Source: Bradyrhizobium elkanii USDA 76 (GTDB lineage: Bacteria > Pseudomonadota > Alphaproteobacteria > Rhizobiales > Xanthobacteraceae). Taken from it: 64,000 nt of DNA. The stretch lies in NCBI RefSeq assembly GCF_023278185.1, contig NZ_CP066356.1:7742001-7806000 (forward strand). Reading direction: 5' to 3'. Position numbers and translations under genes: made by a program. The notes beneath the pieces are model-generated. The model was not told the DNA's origin. It did not search any database and worked only from the letters and a program-made list of their open reading frames with translations. Shown one piece after another: positions 28,617 through 37,285 of the stretch; the first letter of the stretch is position 1, and each line of letters opens with the position of its first letter.

Positions 28617-28901
28617 TTTTCTTGCTTTCCGCTGTCGGAACCGGCGCGATACCCGGCGCCGGCCTGTTTCCCCCGGAGCCATCAGGCTCGGCTGGCCCGA
28701 ACTTCACCACCGCCGGCCGCGCCGCCGGCTTCCATCGCCAACATGCCGTTTAGACATGCTTTTGCGGAATGCTGAAGTCCAGTATGTTTGCCGAAATGCC
28801 GCTCGACAATCGCACGGTAGTCCAATTTGCGGCCCAAACCGCCTCACAGGCTCGTTCAGGCCGCCTTAAACGCTGTCGAGGACAAAACGACCTAATGTTT
28901 C

Positions 28902-28951
28902 GTCATGACAGGCAGTTTTGTAACATTGAACCCAAGATACGTCAATATGAC
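28902..28951. promoter_or_regulatory. Paired palindromes at the marR start
   Basis: GTCATGAC (28902-28909) and GTCAATATGAC (28941-28951) share GTCA/TGAC half-sites 39-42 bp apart, about four helical turns. They overlap the candidate marR start codons and could be the MarR operator for autoregulation and for divergent ilvE. The rest of 28617-28900 shows nothing I can support. Confidence 0.4.
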
Positions 28952-29495
28952 TGACATAAATTTCTCAGGCATGGCTGCCAAGCCCGATTCGCAGGGAGAC
29001 GACAACGCTCCGGCGGCGGGGGCGCGCGACCTGCGCTGGGACATCATCGAGCTGTTGTTCTTCGCCTACCGCGACTTCGTCGGCGATGCCGACCAGGAGC
29101 TGGAGGCGTTCGGCTTCGGCCGCGCCCACCACCGCGTCATCCACTTCGTCACCCGCTATCCAGGGCTGAAGGTCGCCGACCTGCTCGACGTCCTGCGCAT
29201 CACCAAGCAGTCGCTCGGGCGCGTGCTCAAGCAGCTCTTGGACGAGGGCTACATCGTGCAGAAGACCGGCAACAACGACCGCCGGCAGCGCCTGCTCTAC
29301 GCCACCCCGAAGGGCGAGGCGCTGGTCGCCAAGCTCGCCGGGCTGCAGACCGACCGCATCAACCGCGCGGTCGCCGGCATCGATCCGGCCGGCGTCGAGA
29401 CGGTTCGCCAATTCCTCCGCGCGATGATCGACCGCGACGATCCCGACAAGGTGCTCGAAGCGATCTTCGGCGGCGGCAGAAAAACGAGGGAGTGA
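28947..29495 (+). CDS. MarR family transcriptional regulator
   Basis: A 182-residue winged-helix regulator. The dimerisation helix LRWDIIELLFFAYRDFVGDA is followed by the wHTH (about 75-130: VADLLDVLRITKQSLGRVLKQLLDEGYIV, wing NNDRRQRLLYATPKGEAL). The start is uncertain: ATG 28905, 28947 and 28971 are in frame and none has a strong SD. I chose 28947 because it follows the first palindrome and leaves a typical length. It is divergent from ilvE, and the response-regulator gene begins 4 bp after its stop, so an operon marR-ompR-type-envZ-type is likely. Confidence 0.88.
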   Translation: MTDINFSGMAAKPDSQGDDNAPAAGARDLRWDIIELLFFAYRDFVGDADQELEAFGFGRAHHRVIHFVTRYPGLKVADLLDVLRITKQSLGRVLKQLLDEGYIVQKTGNNDRRQRLLYATPKGEALVAKLAGLQTDRINRAVAGIDPAGVETVRQFLRAMIDRDDPDKVLEAIFGGGRKTRE

Positions 29496-29499
29496 AGCG

Positions 29500-30219
29500 G
29501 TGCAGGCTGCAACCATGATGCGCGCGCCGGTCGAGCCGGCCGACGACGCGCCGCATCTTCTCCTGGTCGACGACGATCGCCGCATTCGCGACCTGCTGTC
29601 GCGCTTTCTTTCCGGCGAGGGCTATCGCGTTACGACGGCGATGAGCGCCACCGATGCGCGCGCCAAGCTGCTCGGGCTGCATTTCGACCTGCTGATCCTC
29701 GACGTGATGATGCCCGGCGAGAACGGCTTCGACCTCGCCCGCTTCATCCGCAGCTCCTCGACGGTGCCGATCATCATGCTGACCGCCCGTCACGAGGCGG
29801 AAGCCCGCATCGAGGGCCTGCAGATCGGCGCCGACGATTATGTCGCCAAGCCGTTCGAGCCGCGCGAGCTGGTGCTCCGGATCGGCAATATCCTCAAGCG
29901 CACCGCGCCGCCGCAGGTCGCAGTCGTCGAGCAGATCGCGTTCGGCCCCTACATTTTCCATATCGAGCGCAGCGAACTGCGTCAGGGCGAGGAGATCATC
30001 CATCTTACCGATCGCGAGCGCGAGATGCTGCGCATCCTCGCCAGCGCGCCCGGCGAGACCGTGCCGCGCGCCGAGCTGACCTCTGGCGGCACCGTCAACG
30101 AACGCGCGGTCGACGTGCAGATCAACCGCCTGCGCCGCAAGATCGAGCACGATCCCGCCAATCCGCTGTTCCTGCAGGCGGTGCGCGGCATCGGCTATCG
30201 CCTGGTGGCCTCGCCCTGA
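29500..30219 (+). CDS. OmpR/PhoB-type response regulator
   Basis: A 239-residue two-component regulator. The receiver domain (about 18-130) has the acidic pair VDDD (24-26), phospho-acceptor Asp 68 in LILDVMMP, the Thr of MLTAR and Lys 117 in VAKPF. The C-terminal winged helix (about 145-238) contains LTDREREMLRILA and RAVDVQINRLRRKIE. The start is GTG 29500, with GAGGGAG overlapping the marR end; ATG 29515 is possible. It is paired with the kinase at 30330. The marR-regulator-kinase order resembles loci of the essential envelope regulators CenR/CenK in other alphaproteobacteria, but I cannot verify orthology. Confidence 0.93.
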   Translation: MQAATMMRAPVEPADDAPHLLLVDDDRRIRDLLSRFLSGEGYRVTTAMSATDARAKLLGLHFDLLILDVMMPGENGFDLARFIRSSSTVPIIMLTARHEAEARIEGLQIGADDYVAKPFEPRELVLRIGNILKRTAPPQVAVVEQIAFGPYIFHIERSELRQGEEIIHLTDREREMLRILASAPGETVPRAELTSGGTVNERAVDVQINRLRRKIEHDPANPLFLQAVRGIGYRLVASP

Positions 30220-30270
30220 AGCGCGATGAGACCGGGATGAATCGTCATCGCGCTTCAGATCCTCATTTGA

Positions 30271-30316
30271 GCATGATCTTGCCGGAAAACCGCTGCGCAC
30301 TTTTCCGGATCATGCT
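30271..30316. repeat. GCATGATC palindromic repeat, copy 1
   Basis: GCATGATCTTGCCGGAAAA and TTTTCCGGATCATGC are inverted arms of a 46-bp element. It lies between the response regulator and its kinase gene. Copies 2 and 3 are at 41929 and 59330. Confidence 0.85.
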
Positions 30317-30329
30317 GTAGAGCATCCGC

Positions 30330-31715
30330 ATGAGCACGCTCGACTCCGGCCTGACCCTGATCAAGAACGCCTCGCAGCGCGTCTCGAAGGCGAACGGCTG
30401 GATGGGCAATGCGTTCAAGAGCTGGATGCCGACCGGCCTCTATGCCCGCGCGCTGCTGATCATGATCGTGCCGATGGTGATCCTGCAGACCGTGGTGGCG
30501 TTCGTGTTCATGGAGCGGCACTGGAACACGGTGACGCGGCGGCTGTCGGCCGCGGTGGTGTCCGATATCGCCGCGCTGATCGACGTCTACAAGAGCTACC
30601 CGCAGGACAAGGACCGCGCGCAGCTTCGCCGCATCGCCCAGAAGCTGCAGCTGGTGGTCGACTTCCTGCCCGCCGGCGACATGCCGCCGCCGGGGCCGAA
30701 GCCGTTCTTCTCGCTGCTCGACCAGACGCTTTCGGTGCAGCTCGGCCGCCAGATCAGCCGTCCGTTCTGGATCGACACCGTGGGCAAATCCAATTTGGTC
30801 GAGATCCGGGTGCAGCTCGACGATTCGGTGATGCGGATCTTCGCCCAGCGCAGCGCGGCCTACGCCTCCAATTCGGAGATCTTCATCTTCTGGATGCTCG
30901 GCACCTCGACGATCCTCCTGATCGTCGCCGTGCTGTTCCTGCGCAACCAGATCAAGCCGATCCTGCGGCTCGCCGACGCCGCCGAAAGTTTCGGCAAGGG
31001 CCGCGAGGCGCCGAACTTCCGGCCGCGCGGTGCCCGCGAGGTGCGGCGCGCGGCGCAGGCCTTCATCGAGATGAAGGCGCGCGTCGAACGTTCGATCGAG
31101 CAGCGCACCGCAATGCTCGCCGGCGTGTCGCACGATCTGCGCACCATCCTGACCCGGTTCAAGCTCGAGCTTGCCCTGATCGGCGAAGGCCCCGAGATCG
31201 ACGCGATGCGCAAGGACGTCGACGAGATGTCGATGATGCTGGAGGATTATCTCGCCTTCGCGCGCGGCGATTCCGGCGAGGTCGCGCAGCCGACCGACAT
31301 GGCGTTGGCGCTGGAGGAACTGCGCAGCGACGCCGAACGCCACGGCCACACCGCAACCGTCGCGTTCCACGGCCTGCCCGTTGTCACGGTGAAGCCGGCC
31401 TCGTTCAAGCGCTGTCTCGCCAACCTCGTCTCCAACGCGGCGCGCCACGCCAACACGATCTCGATCACCGGCCATCGCGACCATCGCTATCTCAACGTCA
31501 CGGTCGACGACGACGGACCGGGCATCCCCGCCGACATGCGCGAGGAAGTGTTCAAGCCGTTCCTGCGGCTCGACGACGCCCGCAACCAGGACGAAGGCGG
31601 CACCGGGCTCGGGCTTGCGATCGCCCGCGACATCGCCCGCTCGCATGGCGGCGACATCATGCTCAGCGAAAGCCCGATGGGCGGCCTGCGCGCCGTCGTG
31701 CGGGTGCCGGTGTAA
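30330..31715 (+). CDS. EnvZ-type sensor histidine kinase
   Basis: A 461-residue membrane kinase, partner of the preceding regulator. It has a cytoplasmic N-terminus, TM1 (about 42-61), a periplasmic sensor (about 62-183), TM2 (about 184-204), HAMP (about 205-258) and a HisKA helix with phospho-acceptor His 268 in AGVSHDLRTILTRFK. The catalytic ATPase domain follows, with an N-box (CLANLVSNAARHA), DDGPGIP and GGTGLGLAIAR. The conserved Pro of the H-box (HDLRTPL) is Ile here. A palindromic repeat lies between regulator and kinase. The signal is unknown, and the soluble periplasmic domain has no recognised sensor fold. Confidence 0.94.
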   Translation: MSTLDSGLTLIKNASQRVSKANGWMGNAFKSWMPTGLYARALLIMIVPMVILQTVVAFVFMERHWNTVTRRLSAAVVSDIAALIDVYKSYPQDKDRAQLRRIAQKLQLVVDFLPAGDMPPPGPKPFFSLLDQTLSVQLGRQISRPFWIDTVGKSNLVEIRVQLDDSVMRIFAQRSAAYASNSEIFIFWMLGTSTILLIVAVLFLRNQIKPILRLADAAESFGKGREAPNFRPRGAREVRRAAQAFIEMKARVERSIEQRTAMLAGVSHDLRTILTRFKLELALIGEGPEIDAMRKDVDEMSMMLEDYLAFARGDSGEVAQPTDMALALEELRSDAERHGHTATVAFHGLPVVTVKPASFKRCLANLVSNAARHANTISITGHRDHRYLNVTVDDDGPGIPADMREEVFKPFLRLDDARNQDEGGTGLGLAIARDIARSHGGDIMLSESPMGGLRAVVRVPV

Positions 31716-31716
31716 C

Positions 31717-34017
31717 CTACCAGCGGTAGGACAAGGTGCCGATGACCTGCCGCCGCTCGCCGGCATAACAGTAGCCGGACTGGCAGGTCTGGTAGTGCGT
31801 GTCGAACAGATTGGTCGCGTTGACGCGCATGGTGGCGCCGAGGAAGCGCCGGTCCAGCTTGCCGAGATCGTAGTCGATCACCGCATCGAACAACGTCGTC
31901 GCTGCGTTCTGGAACGTGTTCTGGTCGTTGCCGAAGTTCGTGCCGATGTAACGGACCCCGAGGCCAAGCCCGAGCCCTTCGACGGGCACGCCGGACTGGA
32001 ACGTGTACTTGCCGAAGGCGGCGAAGGAATTCCTCGGAATGCCGGAGAGCTCATTGCCGGTCGTATCGGGATTGCCCTGCGTGATCACGACGTTGAGATG
32101 GGTGTAGGCCGCGGTGAGATCAAATCCCGGCTTGAGCGCCAGCTTCGCCTCGAGTTCCACGCCCTTGGATTCGACCTGCCCGGTGGCTGCCTGGAACGCC
32201 ATGTTGTTCGGATCGGTGCGCAGCACATTGTCCTGCGTGATGTCGAACACCGCGGCGGTCAACAGCACCGGAATCTGCCGCATCTGGTACTTGATGCCCA
32301 CTTCCTTCTGCTCGCCGGTGGTCGGCCTGAACGGCAATCCGGATGCATCGACGCCGACCTGCGGGGCGAATGCCGTCGCGTAGCTGACATAGGGCGCAAT
32401 GCCGTTGTCGAAGACGTAACTCAGGCCCGCACGGCCGGTGAAGGCGGTCGCTTTCTGCGTTGACGGCACGCCGTCCAGACCCGCGGTCGTCGTCTGCGAC
32501 ACCCAGCTCTGGCGGCCGTTGAGCGTCAGAATGAAGCCGCCGAGCTTGGCCTGCTCCTGCGCATAGACACCGACCTCGTCGGTCGACTGCTTGTTGAAGA
32601 TCGAGAATGCCGGCGTCGCGATCGCCTGGGCGCCGTAGTTCATGGTCAGGAGATTGAGATCGGGCGCCGGCCCGTAGCCGATCTTGTCGTTGTAGTAGGA
32701 GTGGCCGTAGTCGACGCCGAACAGCGCCGTGTTCCTGATCGCGCCGAGCATGAACTTGGCCTCGGCCTGATTGTCGAGCGTCACCGTGTTGAAGCTGTCC
32801 AGGATCCGCCAGGCCGACCGCGACGCGAGATTGGTGCTGCCGTCGATGGAATCGATCTGGGTGTATTTCGCGTCGACGTCCACCCGATAGAAGCGGAAGT
32901 TCTGCCGCACCGTCCACACATCGTCGACATTATGCTCGAACGCGTAGCCGATGCGGTATTGCTTCTGATCCATCGCGCTGAACGCCGGATCATTCGAATA
33001 GATGTTGGTCAATTGTCCGTCAGGCGTGCGGAAGTCGCCGATGCTCGCGGCGGTTCGGCTCTTTTGATATTCGCTCAGGATGGTGAAGGACGTGTCGGCG
33101 TCCGGCCGCCAGGTCAAGGCAGGCGCGATATAGGCGCGATCGTCGTCGTTGCCCGGGTACCAGGTCTTTGCGTCGCGCAGCAGACCGGTCAGCCGGTAGT
33201 ACAGCTGATCGCTGCCGGGCACCGGACCACCGACATCGAAACTGCCCTGGTAACGGTCGTAGGTGCCGCCCTGCAGCTGCACCTCACCGAATGCCGTCAA
33301 CGGCGGCCGCTTGGTCGTGACATCCACGATGCCTCCCGGAGAGCCGAGGCCATAGAGGCCCGAGGCGGGACCACGGAGGATCGACACGCTGTCGAGACCG
33401 TAAGGCTCGATCTTGGGAATGGCGAAGTTGCCGCCGCCCTGGCGCAGGCCGTCGCGATAGATCCCCGTATAGGTCGCGTCGAAGCCGCGGATGTAGAAAC
33501 TGTCGAACCTTGGATCATAGCCGAACGCCGTCGTCGTCACGCCGGGCGTGTAGCTGACGGCGTCCTTGAGCGTCTGAACGTTGCGATCCCTTAGCTCCTT
33601 TTGCGTGACGACCGAAAGCGACTGCGGCGTTTCGATCAGCGCTGTGCTGGTCTTGGTGCCGGCAGTGCTGGCGGTCGCGACGTAACCCGTCGTCGTCCCG
33701 ATCGCGCCACCTGCGCCTTGCGACCGCGGAGCCTGGCTCTGGGCGGGCGCCGCGGCACTGCGGCGCCGGTTCGCCGCGACCGCGCGCGAAGCCCTGGTGT
33801 TCTGGCTCGAAACGACGGCACCGCGCTTCTTTGCGGCGCCAGGCTCATCCACCGTCACTGCGGGAAGCTCGCTGACATTGTTCTGCGGAGGAATGGTCTG
33901 CACCTGAGCGGTGGCGACGTCTGCATCCACTGGCACAAGCACGACTGAACCGAGAAACGCTGCATTGATCGCAGCCGTTGATGCAAGCAAGCCGCCCTTG
34001 CTCCGCAACGAAGCCAT
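31717..34017 (-). CDS. TonB-dependent siderophore receptor
   Basis: A 766-residue outer-membrane receptor of the FhuA/FpvA-like ferric-siderophore class. A signal sequence (about 1-40) is followed by an Ala/Arg-rich linker, the plug domain (about 130-235; IETPQSLSVVTQKELRDRN, VSILRGPASGLYGLGSPGG) and a 22-strand barrel ending in LSYRW. The C-terminal extracellular loop carries a CQSGYC cysteine pair, as in ferrichrome-type receptors. I chose ATG 34017; the frame extends 21 codons upstream. No tonB/exbBD or siderophore genes are nearby, so it probably scavenges xenosiderophores. Iron control is expected but I could not identify a Fur or Irr box with confidence. Confidence 0.93.
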   Translation of the reverse strand: MASLRSKGGLLASTAAINAAFLGSVVLVPVDADVATAQVQTIPPQNNVSELPAVTVDEPGAAKKRGAVVSSQNTRASRAVAANRRRSAAAPAQSQAPRSQGAGGAIGTTTGYVATASTAGTKTSTALIETPQSLSVVTQKELRDRNVQTLKDAVSYTPGVTTTAFGYDPRFDSFYIRGFDATYTGIYRDGLRQGGGNFAIPKIEPYGLDSVSILRGPASGLYGLGSPGGIVDVTTKRPPLTAFGEVQLQGGTYDRYQGSFDVGGPVPGSDQLYYRLTGLLRDAKTWYPGNDDDRAYIAPALTWRPDADTSFTILSEYQKSRTAASIGDFRTPDGQLTNIYSNDPAFSAMDQKQYRIGYAFEHNVDDVWTVRQNFRFYRVDVDAKYTQIDSIDGSTNLASRSAWRILDSFNTVTLDNQAEAKFMLGAIRNTALFGVDYGHSYYNDKIGYGPAPDLNLLTMNYGAQAIATPAFSIFNKQSTDEVGVYAQEQAKLGGFILTLNGRQSWVSQTTTAGLDGVPSTQKATAFTGRAGLSYVFDNGIAPYVSYATAFAPQVGVDASGLPFRPTTGEQKEVGIKYQMRQIPVLLTAAVFDITQDNVLRTDPNNMAFQAATGQVESKGVELEAKLALKPGFDLTAAYTHLNVVITQGNPDTTGNELSGIPRNSFAAFGKYTFQSGVPVEGLGLGLGVRYIGTNFGNDQNTFQNAATTLFDAVIDYDLGKLDRRFLGATMRVNATNLFDTHYQTCQSGYCYAGERRQVIGTLSYRW

Positions 34018-34174
34018 TCCCACCGAACAAATCCCCACGCGCCCAGACTGATCTTGATCGAGCCGCGCGTTTGTCACCAAGCGGGCAGCGATTGGGGCGG
34101 ACTACTATCGGCGGGATGAACGAAATTCCACACGTGCAAAATAGAATCCATTGAAACGCACACGATGCGAAACA

Positions 34175-34213
34175 CTGGAACGATTCAAGTTGCGCAACGC
34201 TGGAACGGTTCAA
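34175..34213. promoter_or_regulatory. Tandem CTGGAACGRTTCAA boxes
   Basis: CTGGAACGATTCAA (34175-34188) and CTGGAACGGTTCAA (34200-34213) differ at one base. Each contains the dyad GAAC(G)RTTC and they start 25 bp apart. They lie about 160-195 bp before the receptor ATG, consistent with an activator or repressor site. Confidence 0.4.
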
Positions 34214-34411
34214 AACGACATGTTGGTGCGTCAGGCTTTCGACACCACGAATGCGATGCGCGTTATCTCTCGCAGAGAGTTTCGAACACGACGCAGGCGG
34301 CGATCATTCAATGATGTTGCATCCCGTCGACGTCATCGCGCGCCAAGGAGCGCACGAACGCGGTGAACCGTCATCCCCGGGCAAAGGCTATCGCATTTCG
34401 TGGCGGTGTGC

Positions 34412-34538
34412 TCGTGGCCATCCTTCGAGACGCCCGCCTTCGGCGGGCTCCTCAGGATGAGGTCTTGTTCTGCGGCACAATAGTAGACCCTCATGGTGAG
34501 GAGCGCCGCTTGCGGCGCGTCTCGAACCACGAGGCCAA
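34412..34538. repeat. Palindromic repeat (CCTTCGAGACGC type)
   Basis: TCGTGGCCATCCTTCGAGACGCCCGCCTTCGGCGGGCTCCTCAGGATGAGG opposes CCTCATGGTGAGGAGCGCCGCTTGCGGCGCGTCTCGAACCACGAGG. Both arms carry their own GC hairpins. It is non-coding. Confidence 0.85.
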
Positions 34539-34735
34539 GCACTTGCGCGGTCGCCAAGGGGCATATGCGATGGCCCTGGGGGTGACGGGAGGGATCGGAT
34601 GGATTGCACATCGCCTCAGCGCAAGATTGCTTTGCAATTTTGTCGCGAGTTACTCGAAGTGGTGGTGCAAGCGGCGCAGCCTCTCAGCCTGCGAGGCGAT
34701 GCATTCGCGCGGCAACGGCCGAAATGCGCTGCGCG

Positions 34736-35266
34736 CTACTTCTGCTTGGGCAGGAGGCCCTTCAGCTTTTCCATGTCCTTGACGTTCATCTTCATGCCGC
34801 CGGGCATGATGATGTCACCGGCCTTCTGGTCGCTCTTGCAGGCGCCGAGCCATTTCGCCTCGATGGTCATCGTGGTGTCACGCGAGCCGGCCGCGCCGCC
34901 CTCGGCATGCGAGGTGCTCTTCACCGTGTAGGCGGAATTGAAATCGCCGACGATCTCGGCATGGCTCTGCATCGTCATGCCGGCGACGCTGCAGACGCTG
35001 TCGCTGACATAGCCGGTCGCGGTCTTCTGGATATCCTGCTTGGAGCAGACTTCCTTGGCCATCGGCGAGGCCGCCGCGCTCATCTCCTTGTCGGTGGTCT
35101 CGTCGGTGCAGTGCTGCATGGTGATTTCCGGCATCGGCCCGCCGGTGCGCACCATCTTCATCTCCCACAGACCGGCCTTGCGGATCGGCAGGTCGACCGC
35201 GCTTGCGGCGCCAGCGGACAGGACAAGGCACACAGCCGAACCAAGCAAGGCAAGCTGTCGGGTCAT
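34736..35266 (-). CDS. DUF3617-family secreted protein
   Basis: A 176-residue exported protein. It has a cleavable signal (MTRQLALLGSAVCLVLSAGAASA), then the DUF3617 core typical of small periplasmic proteins: AGLWEMKM, EITMQHCTDE, a Cys-rich middle (VCSKQDIQ, DSVCSVAGMTMQSHAEI) and GACKSDQKAGDIIMPGGMKMNV. The function of the family is unknown. GGGAG precedes ATG 35266. The upstream frame is open to 35881 but overlaps two other genes. It is followed by a repeat-rich region, and another small secreted protein precedes it on the same strand. Confidence 0.82.
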   Translation of the reverse strand: MTRQLALLGSAVCLVLSAGAASAVDLPIRKAGLWEMKMVRTGGPMPEITMQHCTDETTDKEMSAAASPMAKEVCSKQDIQKTATGYVSDSVCSVAGMTMQSHAEIVGDFNSAYTVKSTSHAEGGAAGSRDTTMTIEAKWLGACKSDQKAGDIIMPGGMKMNVKDMEKLKGLLPKQK

Positions 35267-35309
35267 GCGGTCGGCTCCCGGCTGAACGATCGAAAGATCT
35301 GGTGCGCGC

Positions 35310-35609
35310 TCAGTAGAGCGTGCGCAGCGGCCTCTGGGCTGCGCCATAGGGCACCCAGCGACAGGCGAAAGAGATGTAGCCGCCCGGATAGTTCTGCATC
35401 GCAAGGAACTTGACCACCTTGCCGTAGGAGGCGCAGTGATCGACGGCAAGCTGCCGGGCGTCGGCCTGGGTCGCCAGCGTATAGGCGATGATACCGCCGG
35501 TATCGTTGCCCTTGAACGGCGGCACCGGCTGCATCCAATCCGCCCGCGCCGGCACAACGGCCAGCATCCCGCAAACGGCAACCAGGCACGCGGCCAATTT
35601 CCTTCGCAT
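35310..35609 (-). CDS. Small secreted protein of unknown function
   Basis: A 99-residue exported protein. The signal is MRRKLAACLVAVCGMLAVVPARA and the mature part is about 76 residues with two Cys (DHCASYGK, SFACRW) and aromatic residues (DWMQPVPPF; NYPGGYISF). I chose ATG 35609 over ATG 35621 because GGAG stands at the right distance before it. It has no named family. It ends 43 bp before the DUF3617 gene on the same strand, so both may be one unit. Confidence 0.65.
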   Translation of the reverse strand: MRRKLAACLVAVCGMLAVVPARADWMQPVPPFKGNDTGGIIAYTLATQADARQLAVDHCASYGKVVKFLAMQNYPGGYISFACRWVPYGAAQRPLRTLY

Positions 35610-35774
35610 CGCAGACTCCATTTCGCTGAGGCCAACATAGAGTGCGCCGGCGACCGTGAAAAGAACGAGCCGGGTCCCCAAAGTGGACTTCTCCGCAGGT
35701 GTTGCCGCGCTGCACTTGACCTTGCCGGGGCTTCGCGGCACCGTCCGCGGCATCGGATAATCGGGTGGATTCCC

Positions 35775-36251
35775 ATGCGCAACCTGTTCAGCTCCCGCAA
35801 TAAACTCGGCCGCAAGCTCGGCCTCGGCGCCGCACTCGTGGTCGGCACGCTGGCGTTCGGGGGCACGGCCCAGGCCGCCAATCCGCTCGAAATGAACTTT
35901 TGGCTGTCCGGCCCGCGCTATGACGGCAATGTGGCCCCGTGCGAGAAGGCCCTGACGGTCATCAGCACGCAATTCCAGGAGAAGGAAGCCACCTTCTGGA
36001 ATTCGCCGCTCGTGATCACCGGCTTCAACGGGATTCACGAAACCGCCTTCCGTCCCTGGCAGTCCGACAATATTCCGCGCCGCTATTGCAGCGGCGAGGC
36101 GATGCTGAGCGATGGCAAGGTGCGCAAGGTGCACTATTCGATCATCGAGGACGGCGGCTTTGCCAGCATCAATCAGGGCGTCGAATGGTGCGTCGCGGGG
36201 CTCGACCGCAACTGGGCCTATAACCCGTCCTGCAAGGCCGCCCGGCCCTGA
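35775..36251 (+). CDS. Secreted cysteine-containing protein of unknown function
   Basis: A 158-residue exported protein: a basic N-terminus, then GLGAALVVGTLAFGGTAQAA as signal and a mature domain of about 124 residues. Four Cys (PCEKAL, RYCSGEA, EWCVAGL, SCKAA) suggest two disulfides. ETAFRPWQ and SIIEDGGFASINQGVEW are its most distinctive segments. It is divergent from the small secreted gene at 35609 and closed by a terminator. I recognise no function. Confidence 0.75.
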   Translation: MRNLFSSRNKLGRKLGLGAALVVGTLAFGGTAQAANPLEMNFWLSGPRYDGNVAPCEKALTVISTQFQEKEATFWNSPLVITGFNGIHETAFRPWQSDNIPRRYCSGEAMLSDGKVRKVHYSIIEDGGFASINQGVEWCVAGLDRNWAYNPSCKAARP

Positions 36252-36276
36252 TCTCCGACCAGACTGCCAAAGCAGG

Positions 36277-36307
36277 AGCCGCCGCCATTTGGACGGCGGC
36301 TTTTTGT
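36277..36307 (+). terminator. Rho-independent terminator
   Basis: AGCCGCC (36277-36283) pairs with GGCGGCT (36295-36301), followed by TTTTTGTT. It ends the 35775-36251 gene and is 58 bp before the RNase T2 start. Confidence 0.85.
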
Positions 36308-36364
36308 TCTTGAAATGTTCTCACGGCCTGCTAGGCTCTGGGCGGTCAGTGAGGGGAGCGTTTG

Positions 36365-37051
36365 ATGCCTCGGTTGGACACAATTTCCCGATTCTTGATT
36401 TCGGTTGGCATTATTCTGTGCAGTGCGGTTGGGGCCTCGGCCCAGGATCGCCGCCAGAATGCGCCCGGTGAGTTCGATTTCTATGTGCTGTCGCTGTCGT
36501 GGTCGCCCTCGTTCTGCGAGGCGGCGAGCGAGCGCGGCAACAACGGCCGCGGCACGCAGGCGCAGTGCGGCGGACGGCCCTACTCCTTCGTGGTGCACGG
36601 CCTGTGGCCGCAATATGAGCGGGGCTTCCCGGAATATTGCCAGCGGCCCTCGCCGCGACTCGCCCGCAGCATCATGAGCTCGATGCTCGACCTGATGCCG
36701 GCGCCCGGGCTGATCTACAACGAGTGGGACAAGCACGGCACCTGCTCCGGTCTCGGCGAGCGCGCCTATTTCGAAGCCATCCGCAAGGCCCGCGCCACGG
36801 TCAAGATTCCCGAGGAATTCCTGCAATTGTCGGAGCCGAAGACGGTCGCGCCCGACGAGCTGGAGACAGCGTTCATCAAGGTCAATCCGGGCCTCAGCAA
36901 CTCCGCGATCTCGGTGACCTGCGACAGCAAGCGGCTCAGCGAGGTGCGGATCTGCCTCAGCAAGGATCTGCAATTCCACTCCTGTGAGGAAATCGATCGC
37001 CGCGCCTGCCGCCGCGATCAGGTGCTGATGCCACCGGTTCGCGGCGGCTGA
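36365..37051 (+). CDS. Secreted ribonuclease T2 family enzyme
   Basis: A 228-residue periplasmic or extracellular endoribonuclease that cleaves RNA through 2',3'-cyclic phosphates. The signal is ISRFLISVGIILCSAVGASAQ. Both catalytic segments are intact: CAS I FVVHGLWPQY (catalytic His) and CAS II EWDKHGTCSG (Glu, Lys, His). At least six Cys are present, as expected for disulfide-bonded T2 enzymes. The start is ATG 36365 with GAGGGGAG upstream; a TTG one codon earlier is in frame. It is a single gene, probably for RNA scavenging (phosphate or purine) or related roles. Confidence 0.93.
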   Translation: MPRLDTISRFLISVGIILCSAVGASAQDRRQNAPGEFDFYVLSLSWSPSFCEAASERGNNGRGTQAQCGGRPYSFVVHGLWPQYERGFPEYCQRPSPRLARSIMSSMLDLMPAPGLIYNEWDKHGTCSGLGERAYFEAIRKARATVKIPEEFLQLSEPKTVAPDELETAFIKVNPGLSNSAISVTCDSKRLSEVRICLSKDLQFHSCEEIDRRACRRDQVLMPPVRGG

Positions 37052-37285
37052 AACTCCCTGCGTCATGGCCGGCAGGCCCGTGCCGCGCGTCGTCGCGCAG
37101 AACGTCCCGGCCACCTGCGCCATCGCGAAACAAGCAGATAAGGCGCAGACGCCCGGGAGCCGGCTACGCCAAGGCTTCGCCGAGCTCGGATGTTGACCCC
37201 GCCGAAGCTTCAGCGAAGGCCGGGACAAGCCCGGGTATGACGAGTACAACATGCGCACCCCTTGGGAGCGCAGCACGATCATCAC

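Larger units (their letters stand above)
34018..34735. other. Gene-free 718-bp region upstream of the TonB receptor
   Basis: I see no credible gene. It holds two near-identical 14-bp boxes (34175-34213), a large inverted repeat (34412-34538) and a fragment related to the 3824-3942 repeat (about 34611-34657). The promoter of the receptor should lie in 34018-34215. Confidence 0.5.
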
